In this document: positions 45,195-58,085 of the stretch, piece after piece
Layout: each line of letters opens with the position of its first letter
How positions within the stretch are numbered: position 1 is the stretch's first letter
Source: Brachycybe producta
Taxonomy: Eukaryota > Arthropoda > Diplopoda > Playtdesmida > Andrognathidae
DNA length: 64,000 bases
NCBI GenBank assembly: GCA_036925085.1
Contig: JAUPFP010000011.1
Span: forward strand, 1,758,797 to 1,822,796
Reading direction: 5' to 3'
The notes under the pieces: generated by a model
The model's database searches: none
The model's input: the letters and a program-made list of their open reading frames with translations, nothing else
What the model was told of the DNA's origin: nothing
Program-made: the position numbers and the translations under genes

Positions 45195-46046
45195 GTCTGA
45201 GTTGCGCATTAATAAATGTCATGTTATTTCTCAGTTTTTATTGGGTTCTAAATAAATATCAGTTTTCTATATAATTAGATCATACAGTAGAATCTTAATT
45301 AACCGGGTAATCAAGCTATGCATTTATTATAAATTGGGCTCTCCTGAGTTCATTACAATGCTTTTCAGGGCATCTAGAAGACTTTTATTTTTTGAAATTT
45401 TTCATGGACTGTAGGTCTTGGAATATTTTTATTTTTGGACAATTTTTACTGTTTTGAATTTTTGGGTTTTTGAGGATTTCGTCTGTTATTAGGTCCGAGC
45501 ATCAAACGGGTTGCTTCCAAAAACCGCCACAACTGCAAAACGTACAAGGGCTTCTTTGAGGTGTTCTTCATGTAGAACATCTTTTTCCAATGGCCAGTTG
45601 GTATCCATTACTCGTGATGATCCTGGCCAGTGCAAGTGTTGCTATGACAATATTTGCCATTCCACAGTCATACAGGATATGATCTAATGTTTCTCTACCA
45701 ACTCCACCAAAGGCACACTCCAATTCATGTGAGATTTGGAATCGACAGCGGTTACCTACCATTAGTCTGTCCCATAAAAAAAGTATTTTTATGTTAATTA
45801 GGAAACTAAATGATTGCTTCTACCTTTGCTGCTAATCTGCTAAAGTTATACTCTCTCTCCGCTATAAAAGTATGACTTAAAAATATCCTTTGGGTGTTGT
45901 GAACAATTCCAAAATACTGTGAGTAAACTCTTGGATGTTGCAACTGTGGAGCCTGAAGGACTGCATTATTTGATACTGTACTTCCACTTAATTTAAGTTT
46001 ATAATTGTAGGCCTGTTTTTTTTAAATATAAATTTAAACTTTATTA
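45195..46046. other. Stretch between the MITE and SETD9 copy B
   Basis: Apart from the retrotransposon remnant (45540-45790), nothing is recognised. The right end should contain the SETD9 3' UTR. Confidence 0.5.
45540..45790 (-). pseudogene. Non-LTR retrotransposon remnant (C-terminal zinc knuckle)
   Basis: The minus frame contains RLMVGNRCRFQISHELECAF and RETLDHILYDC. This is the C...ET..H.L..C pattern found after the reverse transcriptase in R1/Jockey-type elements. Only about 65-70 residues remain, with no reverse-transcriptase core nearby. Confidence 0.45.
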
Positions 46047-49000
46047 TCATTTGACAATTGTAAAATACGAGCTAAACAGTTCCTCATTTATGTTTATCTC
46101 TTGTATCGCAATCAATGCAACTATTCTCAAAGGTAACTTTATTATGTCACAGTCGGGATCGTGCTTAAAGTAAATATTTGGTAAATACGACCTAAGGTGA
46201 AGCGGAAACGATTCGGTAACATCATATTCCTGATAAACAACATTGCAGGAATACTCTGAAAACGTAAGTAACAAATGAGAAAAATAATCATGTCACGCCA
46301 TTAGCTTACTTTGATCCGATCAGTACCTTTTGAATGATTGTTCACATACTGACCGATGGCTAGTGGATTCGACGGAGTGGAGGTCAACCAACTTAAATCG
46401 GCAACTGAGTACAGACCGATGCGATCCCGATTCACACAAGATCTTAAAAGAGAACATACGAGTAGAAGTCATTTCAAGTTGAAAGAAAAAACAAAACTAG
46501 AAGAACAGCCGAATAAATTAAGGCTATTTAAAATGGCTATTACTAAGGTGTAAACACGTCTCTTACTTTAATTATTGTCTTTTAGTAGTAACACGAAGCG
46601 AAACTAAAGTGTTTTACAAACTAAGGATGTGTTTATAACAAGATTTTTTATAGCAGTATGAAAATTACCCAACATTAAGCAGGCGATGCTTAGCAATTAA
46701 TATTTTGAAATTTATTTTATATTGAAACGATACGTCCAGGAGTGATCCCGGCTCGTTTATTTTTTTGCGGATTGGCATAGAACTTTGTCAACCCTCTGTA
46801 CTATTGTGCAGAGGTTTAACCTAGTTCTATCATCTGATGATGCCAATATCCTGTTTTGGGTGACACCAAGGGGCTTGGGCCCTTTTTCCTCCCAGTCCTA
46901 CCCCTTAATACAAAGAGATCGTCCTGATAAGCCTCAGCATTAAGTCAATGGTGTTGTATTTTTCTTTTGTATGTTTGTTTTGATTATAAGTGAGTCATTT
47001 CTAATATTTTTGTTGACCACTGGTCAATCATATTGATTGGCCAGTTTGGTTTTTACTTTTGTTTATAGCCAATCAGAGGATTCTGAGAAAGTGTTCTCAA
47101 TATCCTCTTTTTGGGTATAAAAAGCCGTGTGTTTGTATGTTGAGAGATCAGAGAATCCTTGGAACTCTTGAGACTGAACTTATGCTCAAATTTTACCAGG
47201 AAATAATGATTGATGTAAATAAACTGTAATAATGCATAAAAAGTTGCTAAGACTTATTTTTATACCATTGAATCGAACGAAGGACTTTAACATTGTGAAA
47301 AGTTTGAGTCAGAAGTTTTTGGCCAACTGGAGCAATCCTTTGATTGGTCAATTTGGGCCCAAAACCTTAAAACAGCCAATAGAAAATGTGCCTTGGGAAT
47401 CCGACTTTCTATATTTTCTTGGATTCTCAGGGTATGCCCAATTCTGACTACATTTCTTTTGTTATTTTATGTACGTTTTTTTTAAAGTGTTGTGTGTTAA
47501 ATCGAGTCATGAATTTTCTACTTTTATACGAAAATTAAACAGCGTATTAATTTCAAAACAGTGGTGATTTATTATTTATTTTCGCCCAAACGACGATCAG
47601 GTGCAAACTTGCAACTTTGAGTCAAAAGCAGTTCAACGCCATCTTCAAAAGTAATTTATCGAGCGAAAGTTCGACGAAATACAGCACTTAAAAGATGCTC
47701 AAGACTGTAAGTCTTTAACCAGACTAATGAGGACGTAAATAGGGATTACATTGGCCAAGAATAAGTGACCTAGCCAATCACTTGAGATAAGAGTGCGAAC
47801 TCGTCTCCTATCTAAAATTAAGTAGATTCTATCTAGTAGAAAAGATTCCGTCACAATCGTACATACTAAATTTGCACGATAAAAAACGTTTCTATACGAG
47901 TTTCGAATAAATGTGAGTTTTTCAAGATGGCTAACTAGCTGAATATCTCCCATGGTTTTGAGAAAATTTAACGCTTTCAAGCAAACTTTTTTCAGGAGAA
48001 ACATTACAAAAAAAAAATTCAAAGTGTTTTGGAAACTACAATAGTTGATTCTATTGTTAAAAGTATTTTCATGATGATCATTTAATTATTTATTTTTGAA
48101 AACAACTTGAATTTCTTTTCGTAATGTTGTTTCTTTGCATCCATCATATTTTTATGCATGAACAAAAACATCCCGAGAGTCACCTTATGGCGGTATAACG
48201 AACGCCTCTCGAACTATTATTCTGTCCTTGAGATGCAAAAAAAAAGAGAAACTTGAGAGTTCTTTAAAAACTAGAAGCATAACTCAATCATCTTTGATAT
48301 CTTTCAAAATAAGCTTTTTATGTGATTTTAAAACACGGGGACATCTTTTAATTTTTGTATTTAAAAAGATTATTTTAAAAGATATAACATAAAGATACGA
48401 CTAAGTGATTGATTTGCCATTCTAGTTTCTAAAACACTTTCCAGTTTATTTTAATTTTGCTAACGAAAGACAGAATAATCGGAGTTCGAAAATCAGCTGC
48501 TTATAAACCATCTGAAAGAAACTTCTTTTTGGCAAAATTTTCAACATAATTTTACAACTGTGAAATTGCACCGAATGACCAGCGACTTAATGAAATATAC
48601 TTATAAATAGACTTGGATATGTTCCGATCATTTCCATCGACGTAAATTCCATCATAACACTTGAGAATGAATGGATTCGCAATGGATTGGAAGAACAACG
48701 GTTCCGAAGAACGATATAACGTTCCGGGATAGAGTGCAACGACCGAACCGGCTTTCACTGTACCCCTGGACACCTTCACACCCAATCCAGCGGCACCATC
48801 CTTTAAACAACTCTGCGCTCGTTTGATGCAAAATCCTGTACGTGTGATGAACCAAATATTAAAATGACAACACCAACTTTATCCTTTCTCGTTTCAGATT
48901 AACCTAGTTCTCGATACAAGATATCAGAATTACGATCGTGTATAGCACATTGAGCCTGGTGGCCACCACCGACCGACCAATGGTCACTCCTGTTCTTGTC

Positions 49001-49239
49001 AAACGCATCGAACAACGAGAGGAGAACTTTAACAACGTCTTCTTTGGCAGTTATGTCCTCAGGTTTGATGCATCGTACCGATCTGAAAATAAGTTTTAGA
49101 CCACAAAGAAAAGTTATTATAAATTTTATGTCGTGCAATAAAAAGTTTGCAAAGTATTCGTAAGCCTATACCTGTTATTAAAGTTCCATAAGATCCATGG
49201 AAGAAACCTGTACTTGTAACTTTTCCACCACTTCAACAT
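46047..49239 (-). CDS. SETD9: SETD9-like SET-domain protein, copy B, complete
   Basis: Five exons: 49172-49239, 48904-49082, 48601-48835, 46327-46442 and 46047-46255. They total 807 nt, or 268 residues plus a stop, close to the roughly 300 residues of vertebrate SETD9. All junctions are GT/AG and in phase. The protein opens with a basic, aromatic N-terminus (KYRFLPW). The SET domain carries YPGTLY, the family block FFQSI.NPF, IDGND-like VDGND, LAIGQYVNNHS (the cofactor-site N-H-type motif) and a C-terminal EELFSSYFTI with the conserved tyrosine. Intron 3 is 2.2 kb and holds LTR-like repeats; the other introns are short. The family belongs to the SET methyltransferase fold; activity and target are unproven. 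The gene looks intact. Confidence 0.88.
46725..47880 (+). mobile_element. LTR-like repeat in SETD9 intron 3
   Basis: The first part (46725-46970) matches 42300-42585. The middle has a TATA box (GGGTATAAAAAGCC near 47115) and an AATAAAC near 47218. The last part (about 47280-47880) matches 15620-16310 and bases 60-680. It shares the CCAATC-rich segment and the terminus ending TCCGTCACA. No protein domain was seen. Likely an LTR fragment; family not identified. Confidence 0.5.
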
Positions 49240-49750
49240 TTATTTATTTACAAGTAGTAGTAGGCCAACCACTATTCTGTTGTCGTATACCAACACCTAA
49301 GTTGTCGTTCATTGGTTGCCCTGGATCTGGAAAACGTCACCTGGATTGCAATTTCATCCCTCCTTCAACTGAAAAAAACGCGGGTTTTTCAAATAAGTTT
49401 CATAAAAAAAGTATTTGAGTAGTCCTACTCTGTTTCTCGGTGCAGTCCATATGTTACCGCCAATCAGAGATTCTGCAGATTTCCTAGGCAATCTGTAAAA
49501 TCAGAGATTCTGCAGATTTTCTAGGCAATCTGCAAAACCACCATTTCGCCAGTAAACATGCAAAATTCAGGACGTTTTAGGTAATTCCTTGAACAAAAAG
49601 ATTATCAGCATAATAACTAAACCCATTGTAATCTGTAAATTATAATCTTATTTAGAAGTAATGTGCAGAATGCTCATATTAAACAGGTAATATGCAAAAC
49701 CAACAAACAATCAGACAAAGTGAGAATCTGTATATATAAAAATGGATGTT

Positions 49751-49754
<4 letters not shown>

Positions 49755-49812
<58 letters not shown>

Positions 49813-52204
49813 ATCGCTAAACTCCAAAACCGTTTGACCGATCACCATGAAAATTACCACATATATGTGTTTTTTCATGGAGAAGGTTTTTATACTATCA
49901 CCTTTGTTGTAGGTCGCCACCAGATGGCGCTGCAGTATATCAACTTCTATACCTATTAGGGCGAATGTACCTTTACGGCACATTGTTTTAGTTTCAAACA
50001 TCCTTTTAGGGCAAATGGTTTTAGTTTCAAACCATCTTTTAGGGCAAATGTACCTTTAGGCCAAATAGTTTTAATTTCAAACAGCCTTTTATGGCAAATC
50101 GTTTTCGGGTAAATGTCCTTTTATGGCAAATAATTTTAGTTTCAAACATCCTTTTAGGCGAATAGTTTGTTTCAAACATCCTTTTGGGGCAAATGTCTCT
50201 TTAGAACAAATGGTTTTAATTTCAAACATCCTTTTAGGGCAAATGGATTTAGGCCAAATGTAGCACTAGGGCAAATGGTTTCAGTTTCAAAGACCTTTTA
50301 GGACAAGTGTTTTTAGGGCAAATGTCCCTTTAGGGCAAATGTCCCTTTAGGGCAAATGTCCTTTTAGGGCAAATGTCCCTAGAGAACAAATGGTTTGCTT
50401 CAAATATATTTTTAGGGCAAATGGTTTTTGGTCAAATGTCCCTTAAATATTACAAATGCCTTTAGTTTCAAACATTCTTTTAGGGCAAATGGTTTAGGGC
50501 AAATGTACCTTTAGGGCAAATGGTTTAGGGCAAATGTACCTTTAGGGCAAATGTACCTTTAGGGCAAATGGTTTAGGGCAAATGTACCTTTAGGGCAAAT
50601 GGTTTTAGGGCAAATGTCCATTTAGAGTAAATGGTTTTAGTTTCAAACATCCTTTTAGGGCAAATGGTTTTAGGGCAAATGGTTTTAGTTTCAAACATTT
50701 TTAGGGCAAATCATTTTAGAACAAATTTCTCTTTAAGGCAAATGGTTTATTGCAAATGTACCTTTAGAGCAAATGGTTTTAGGGCAAATTTACCTTTAGA
50801 TCAAATGGTTTTAGTTTCAAACATTCTTTTACGGCAAATGGTTTTAGTTTCAAACATTTTTTACGGCAAATGGTTTTAGTTTCAAACATTTTTACGGCAA
50901 ATGATTTTAGTTTCAAACATTCTTTTATGGCAAACGGTTTTAGTTTCAAACATTTTTTACAGGAAATGTACCATTAGGTCAAGTATTTTTAGAGCAAATG
51001 TACTTTTAGGACAATCGGTTTAAGGGCAAGTGTTTTTAAGACCATCTTTTAGGGCAAATGTACCTTTAGGCCAAATAGTTTTAATTTCAAACAACCTTTT
51101 ATGGCAAATGGTTTTAGGGCAAATGTACCTTTATGGCAAACAGTTTTAGTTTCAAACATTCTTTTAGGGCAAATAGTTTGTTTCAAACATCCTTTTGGGG
51201 CAAATGTCTCTTTAGAACAAATGGTTTTAGTTTCAAACCATCTTTTATTGCAAATAGTTTTAATTTCAAACATCTTTTTAGGGCAAATAGTTTTAGGCGA
51301 AATGTACCACTAGGGCAAATGGTTTCAGTTTCAAAAACCTTTTTAGGACAAGTGTTTTTAGGGCAAATGTCCCTTTAGGGCAAACATCCCTTGAGAACAA
51401 ATGGTTTGTTTCAAACATATTTTTAAGGCAAATGGTTTTTGGTCAAATGTCCCTTAAATATTACAAATGCTTTTAGTTTCAAACATTGTTTTAGGGCAAA
51501 TGGTTTAGGGCAATTGGTTTTAAGGCAAATGTCTGTTTAGAGCAAATGGTTTTAGTTTCAAACATCCTTTTAGGGCAAATGGTTTTAGTTTCAAACATCC
51601 TTTTAGGGCAAATGGTTTTAGTTTCAAACATTTTTAGGGCAAGTCATTTTAGAACAAATTTCCCTTTAAGGCAAATGGTTTATTGCAAATGTACCTTTAG
51701 AGCAAATGGTTTTAGGGCAAATTTACCTTTAGATCAAATGGTTTTAGTTTCAAACATTCTTTTACGGCAAATGGTTTTAGTTTCAAACATTCTTTTAAGG
51801 CGAATGGTTTTAGTTTCAAGCATTCTTTTACAGGAAATGTACCTTTAGGTCAAGTATATTTTTAGAGCAAATGTACTTTTAGGACAATTGGTTTAAGGGC
51901 AAGTGTTTTTAAGACAAATGTCTCTAGGGCAAACAGTTTTAGGGCAAATGTCTTAATTGCAAATGGCTGTGGGGCAAGTGGATTTAGGGCAAGTGTCCAT
52001 TTAGAGCAAATGTTTGTTTAGGGCAAATAGTTTCAAGGCTTTAGGACAAATGTCTATATACTGGATGTGACATGTTTTCATATCTGTTATCTAGGTATTC
52101 ATAAAAATAAAAGCTGTATGCATAATTCATATTCAAGCAAGAAGAACGGGGTGGCAGGGGTATCTTCATATTTCGCCCCGGGCAACGCCGGGTAACTCAG
52201 CTAG
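49755..52204 (+). mobile_element. Helitron-like non-autonomous element with minisatellite, copy B
   Basis: Duplicate of 2571-5002, including the terminal hairpin and CTAG at 52201-52204. The leading TA tract (49755-49808) is longer than in copy A, which accounts for most of the offset change between the two duplicates. The minisatellite sequence is otherwise the same, including irregular unit variants. Confidence 0.6.
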
Positions 52205-52207
52205 TAA

Positions 52208-52288
<81 letters not shown>

Positions 52289-53226
52289 ATCGCTAAACTC
52301 CAAAACTGTTTGACCGATCACCATGAAAATTACCACGTATATGTATTTTTTCATGGAGAAGGTTTTTATGCTATCCCCTTTGTTGTAGGTCGCCACAAGA
52401 TGGCGCTGCAGTATATCAACTTCTATACCTATTAGGGCGAATGTACCTTTATGGCACATTGTTTTAGTTTCAAACATCCTTTTAGGGCAAATGGTTTTAG
52501 TTTCAAACATCCTTTTAGGGCAAATGGTTTTAGTTTCAAACCATCTTTTAGGGCAAATGTACCTTTAGGCCAAATAGTTTTAACTTCAAACAGCCTTTTT
52601 ATGGCAAATCGTTTTCGGGTAAATGTCCCTTTACTGCAAATGATTTTAGTTTCAAACATCCTTTTAGGCAAATAGTTTGTTTCAAACATCCTTTTGGGGC
52701 AAATGGATTTAGGCCAAATGTAGCACTAGGGCAAATGGTTTCAGTTTCAAAGACCTTTTAAGACAAGTGTTTTTAGGGCAAATGTCCCTTTAGGGCAAAT
52801 GTCCCTAGAGAACAAATGGTTTGTTTCAAATATATTTTTAGGGCAAATGGTTTTTGGTCAAATGTCCCTTAAATATTACAAATGCTTTTAGTTTCAAACA
52901 TTCTTTTAGGGCAAATGGTTTAGGGCAAATGTACCTTTAGGGCAAATGGTTTTAGGGCAAATTTACTTTTAGAGCAAATGGTTTTAGGGCAAATTTACCT
53001 TTAGATCAAATGGTTTTAGTTTCAAACATTCTTTCACGGCAAATGGTTTTAGTTTCAAACATTTTTTACGGCAAATGGTTTTAGTTTCAAACATTCTTTT
53101 ACGGCAAACGGTTTTAGTTTCAAACATTCTTTTACAGGAAATGTACCATTAGGTCAAGTATTTTTAGAGCAAATGTACTTTTAGGACAAATAGTTTTAAT
53201 TTCAAACAACCTTTTATGGCAAATGG
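52205..53226 (+). repeat. Second Helitron-like module, truncated, copy B
   Basis: Duplicate of 5003-6018, with a slightly longer TA tract (about 52207-52285) and the same truncated minisatellite. Confidence 0.6.
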
Positions 53227-53427
53227 CCTTTGTATAAGAATCCATAGTTATTCATTAAGAAGATATAAATAAACGAAATAATATTAAATTATTAATAATA
53301 AAAAACAGTGTGACACTAAGGTGACGCTCACAAGGTGATAGTGGTGATCCGGGTTGCAACAATCGCCGGTTTTGTTAGAGAACGGTTCTAATGAACGTCA
53401 ATGGAGTTAAAACTAATTTTACCAAAG

Positions 53428-55501
53428 TTGCAAACATGCCGTGTGGAATCATGAATCAATTTGTAGCATGAAAACAACAGGAAATGCGCGTCTCATTGAT
53501 TGCAATTCAATGAAATCCAAGTTGGTTCTGTTGAACGCTCCGAATATTGTAGTTGTTATAACCAACTCCAACGTGAGGCACCAACTAGCAGGAAGTGAGT
53601 ACGTGACTCGAAGGCGACACTGCGAAGCAGCAGCTAAGATATTAAATAAAGATTGCTTGAGAAACGTTACGACTGAAGAAGTGGAAGATATGATTAATAA
53701 AAAAATGAACCTTCTTGAAACGAAAACACAAATTTAGTATTGGTTTTTTTTGTCCGCAGAAAACAAGGATAAATTTTCCGATGAAGTTTATCGACAGACG
53801 TTACGTTACGACGGACGGAACGTTGTTAGTGAAATAAAGAGAACTACTCGAGCTGCTGAAGCTCTTCTACAAGGGAATTATGCAAGTTTTGAAAAGCTTA
53901 TGGTCGAAAGCCATAATTCACTTCTGTGATTCATTTCCACGTTTCTTGCAAATAATTTTATTGAAATGAATGTGTTTTATTAATTTTCGACTAATGTAGA
54001 ATCTCAATTATTCCGACTAGATAGGACCGGACCTGGTCCGAATTAAAGAAAGTAAGGGATAATCCTGAAAATCGCCTTTTTTACTTTAATTCTCTCCTTC
54101 ACTGTCTGGAAGTTAAAAAGACAAAATAATAAACTAAAAAACCATGATAAAAGCCGTCCAAAATACACGGAAGTTCGGATCCGAATAATCGAGATTCTAC
54201 TTTATTTTAAAGGTTTTTTAAAATAGTAAAAAAAATATCATACTACGTGGAAAACAGAAAAGTCGCAGAATTGACGTAAAAACAATTCTGAAAAACTGCT
54301 GCACAAGCCTAATGGCTTGCTTTGTTCCCCGGAATTTATACATATAATAAGGAACTTCTTACTATAAAGAGCAACAATGTTCATAGAAAAAAAATTATGT
54401 ACACGAAGCCAAATTAACAAACGTAAAAAAATGAGAACCACTGGTAGGGAATTCTCACCTGATTCATATTCATACGATATATCCCTCATGTGAAGTGGTA
54501 CTAAAACCCTTGGATGTACCACCTCAAAAGCGAACTTTGTATCCAGTTTAGACGGGAGCTCGCGAACAGCTCTAGAACTATTAGCGAGCTCCCGTGTAAA
54601 CCGGGTTCTGTTTCTGTTCACGAACTGTGTGCGAGCTAGTCCGTACGCGGCTTAAACGTTACAGGAACTCACCAACGTAGAAAACCTGTAATTCTTAGGG
54701 AATTTGAAAATTATTTAAAAACTCGGTAAATTCATGGATTTTTCATAAAAAAAGGATAACCTAGAATACTCGTAGAAAATAAAATTCGTCAAATATTTTT
54801 TTCTTATTTTCACTGCTATGTGTGATATAATATTGTTTTTATGATATGTTAACGATTTTATTGCTTACTTCCCTTGACATAATCTATAAATAAACGATCG
54901 CTTTGCTTTTCATATACGTTTTAAAATATTTGTTCTTGTGTATAAGTTCTAAAATACTTTCAAAACACGTTTTAGAAGTACAGTATTTTCTTTCTGGCTG
55001 TGTTCGTTGACTAGAAAATGAAGTCACGTAATTCAAAAATTTAAACACGGTTCTGAGCTGTTTAATTCGACTGAATTTTATTATATTTTCACCATGAGGA
55101 AAAAAAACCGCACTTTTAAATTTGGGGGTTGAAGGAAACACTGACATAACCTGAAGTCGTTTTTTTTCTTCACAATCTTCCTAGAGATGACTACGAAGTA
55201 TCGTGTCCCGAGTTGGACAGTCTCGTAGCCTTGGTTCTCAAGGTGAAAGGTGTATATGGTACTAGAATGACCGGTGGCGGTTTCGGAGGTTGCACTGTTA
55301 CATTGCTCGATAGAGAAGCCGTGGACGACACAATTGCAAACATAAAGGTTTTCAATAACTGCCGACCACGGTCACGTCGATTAATTCTAATCACTAATTT
55401 GTATTATTTTTTTATTTCCTATGTAGTTGAAATACATTGGAACTCCAACATTTTACGCTTGCACGGCAAGTAATGGGTCTCAAACTATTCCCCTTCAGTA
55501 A
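53428..55501 (+). pseudogene. Galactokinase, 5'-truncated, copy B
   Basis: Duplicate of 6220-8293 with exons at about 53428-53736, 53760-53925, 55185-55347 and 55427-55501. It has the same truncation and the same frameshift near 53470-53476, so both lesions predate the duplication or were copied by conversion. The terminal GGGFGG motif and the stop are intact. Confidence 0.8.
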
Positions 55502-58085
55502 TCGTTAGCTTGCACATGCGATTTAACCACAACGTTCATTGAAAAAAAGTTAAAATTCAGATGCATTTTTAAAAAAAATCTTATCGACAACGTTAAAAAA
55601 AGTATTACGATAAAATATTAGAAAAAACTACATTCCATTTTATACAGTATTTCACAGAATCAACGCCCCAAATTATTACCAAAGAATAGAGTAATGCAAC
55701 TAAATCGTTTAAAATTAAACTTCAGAAACTTTAAATGTTACACATTTAAACCTTTAGTGGATTTATAAACACACATATATCAAAATGTAATGTAATAAAA
55801 AAGATCTATACAAGTTTGTTAAGAGTTAAACAGTTGATGGAATTTGAAAATTGTTTTGAATTACAAATTTCTGAAGAAAACAATTTTTTTCAAACCTTGT
55901 TTTTAAACATATTATTATTTTAAGTCTATGTCAGTTTATTTAAAAACTAGTGGTGTAACCCGTCATAAATGACGAAAGCAAAATTCTAGTTTAATTTGGC
56001 AACTAAAACTATTTAACTATTTTATTCAAATACTTCATTATAAATGACATTTTGTGTGAATTTGCATTGACCGCTTGCATTTTTTATTTGCACCTTACTA
56101 TTGTTTGGGTTCTTGGATCGGGAGAGCGCAACATAAAGTTGACCATGAGAAAAAAAACCGGTTCATTTAAATTTAGATAAATTCCGACGTGCTTAAACGT
56201 TTTTGTCCTTGTTTTTACAGCGTTATACACAGATAGACAAAGTTTAATATATATAAAATATTTGTTAAGACTCAAATTATGAGTATAACGTTTATAGTTT
56301 CTGCGCTATTATTCAACTTGAAACAACAGTCTGGGCCAAATATACTTTGATAATAAACACGCTCCTTGTTTCTGGGACATAATGTGTATATATTTGATGA
56401 TTGGGATTTAGTGTATTAGTGTTTATGTTTTTTAGTTTTATGTTTTTAGTGTTTTAGTATTTATGTGCCGTTAATTTAATTTTATTCTCCTATGATGAAA
56501 ACTAAGAAGTTGTTACTTTTAAATCAATGTTACTAAACAGTTTAATATATGATAAAACTTGAAAACTTACGATTGTCGGTCAGGTCCCTTAGGATAGGTC
56601 TCCGCCCCCGCCCCCGGACCCAAATATTTAATTGAATAATTGAATTGTTTAAGGCAAAAAAAATATTAGTTAACCTTCAAAATCTTTTTGGTCTCAAAAT
56701 TACAAATCTAGCTCAAATCTTTTTCACAAAACTGGGTTAAGACAGCCAATTCAGGCTTATCAATCCTGGTTGTGGGAACTGACACATCTGTATAAGACGT
56801 AATTGTTCCAAGCTTAAATCCTGTAACATGTATTTTAGGCTTATCTTATTTTTTTTTCACCAAAATGCAATCTAGCTAGTTATCTGCTATCAAAAATTCC
56901 TAATTTTTATAAAAAAAATAGGCAAGTTTTAAATAAAAAATGTTTGCATTATATATGTTTGTGTATAACATGTTTTTATAGTGTTCTTTTAACACGAAAA
57001 AATGTCCCTTCCATTTCATGTTAAACGGTTTCCGTTGTATTTTATCTATCGATCTTATGTATGTTAAAGTTGCTTACTAAATTCAAACATGCTGCAATTC
57101 CATTCTACTGTGGATAATGTAAAATTATGATGTTTTATGAACAGTTTATTTTTGAAATCTCGTTATTCTTCATTTAAGGAGCAATACTAATTAGAAATTG
57201 AAAGTGTGTTAGAAACTAGAATGGTAACTGAATCACTTAAAACTTTTTACAGACTAAATTAAAAAATATATATATTGTCTGCTTAAAAGTTTGATCATTT
57301 TTAAATTAGTCATAAAAAGCTTATTTTAAAAAAATATTAACATGAAAATATCCAAACGGGATATTTGTTTCTAAAACACTTTCACGTTTCTCTTGATTTT
57401 TTCTTCTGAAAGACGGAATAACCAGAGTTCATGGGACGTTTACAACTTAAAACCATCTCCAGTACAATGGTGAAATAAGAACAATTTCCACCAAAATAGT
57501 GAATTCCACTAGTTTACACTTTTCTGAAATCTTTCAAAATACAATTACATGACCACAACAACTTCTGATGCAATACCAAACATTTAATATGACATATTAA
57601 TAATAATAAAAGTATGCAAAGAACTATTTGCATATGACACTATATGGTCATCTAAACATATCTAATTAGCACTAATTATTAAAAATTTCACAGCAACACA
57701 AGACAATTAAAATCAGATAATTCTAAAATGAAATTAAAATTATTCTTCATTTCAGAAATGCGAAAATAAAACAAACGTTTCATACCTTTTGGAGTAGTGA
57801 TCAGTGATCAGGAGAAAAAAGGTTCAAATTTTCTGTTAATTACGATATAAAAAGAATCACAATCAATAATAAATGGTAAGTTGTGACGTCGCTATTTAGA
57901 ATGGCTACAAACCATCAGATCTGTCTGGCAACCGGGAGGAACGGAATCAATTGTACAAGGTCTTTCGATCATTTGATTTGGAAAAATGAATGTAGTTTCA
58001 AGCATCTGACTACTGGAACCATTTATAAAACTAAACAAAAACAATGTATAAATAAAAGCAAGAAAAGTTAAATCTGATAACGTAT
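55502..58085. other. Gene-free stretch between galactokinase and Dscam-B
   Basis: Near-identical duplicate of 8294-10877, with the same MITE (about 57127-57458) and inverted Helitron-like terminus (about 55948-55974). Confidence 0.6.

Noticed and set aside
44475-45209. Frames of 65-112 residues near 44.5-45.2 kb
   Set aside because: They sit inside nested MITEs with inverted ends and have no domain.
46356-46553. Plus-strand frame of 65 residues
   Set aside because: It is antisense to the fourth SETD9 exon (46327-46442).
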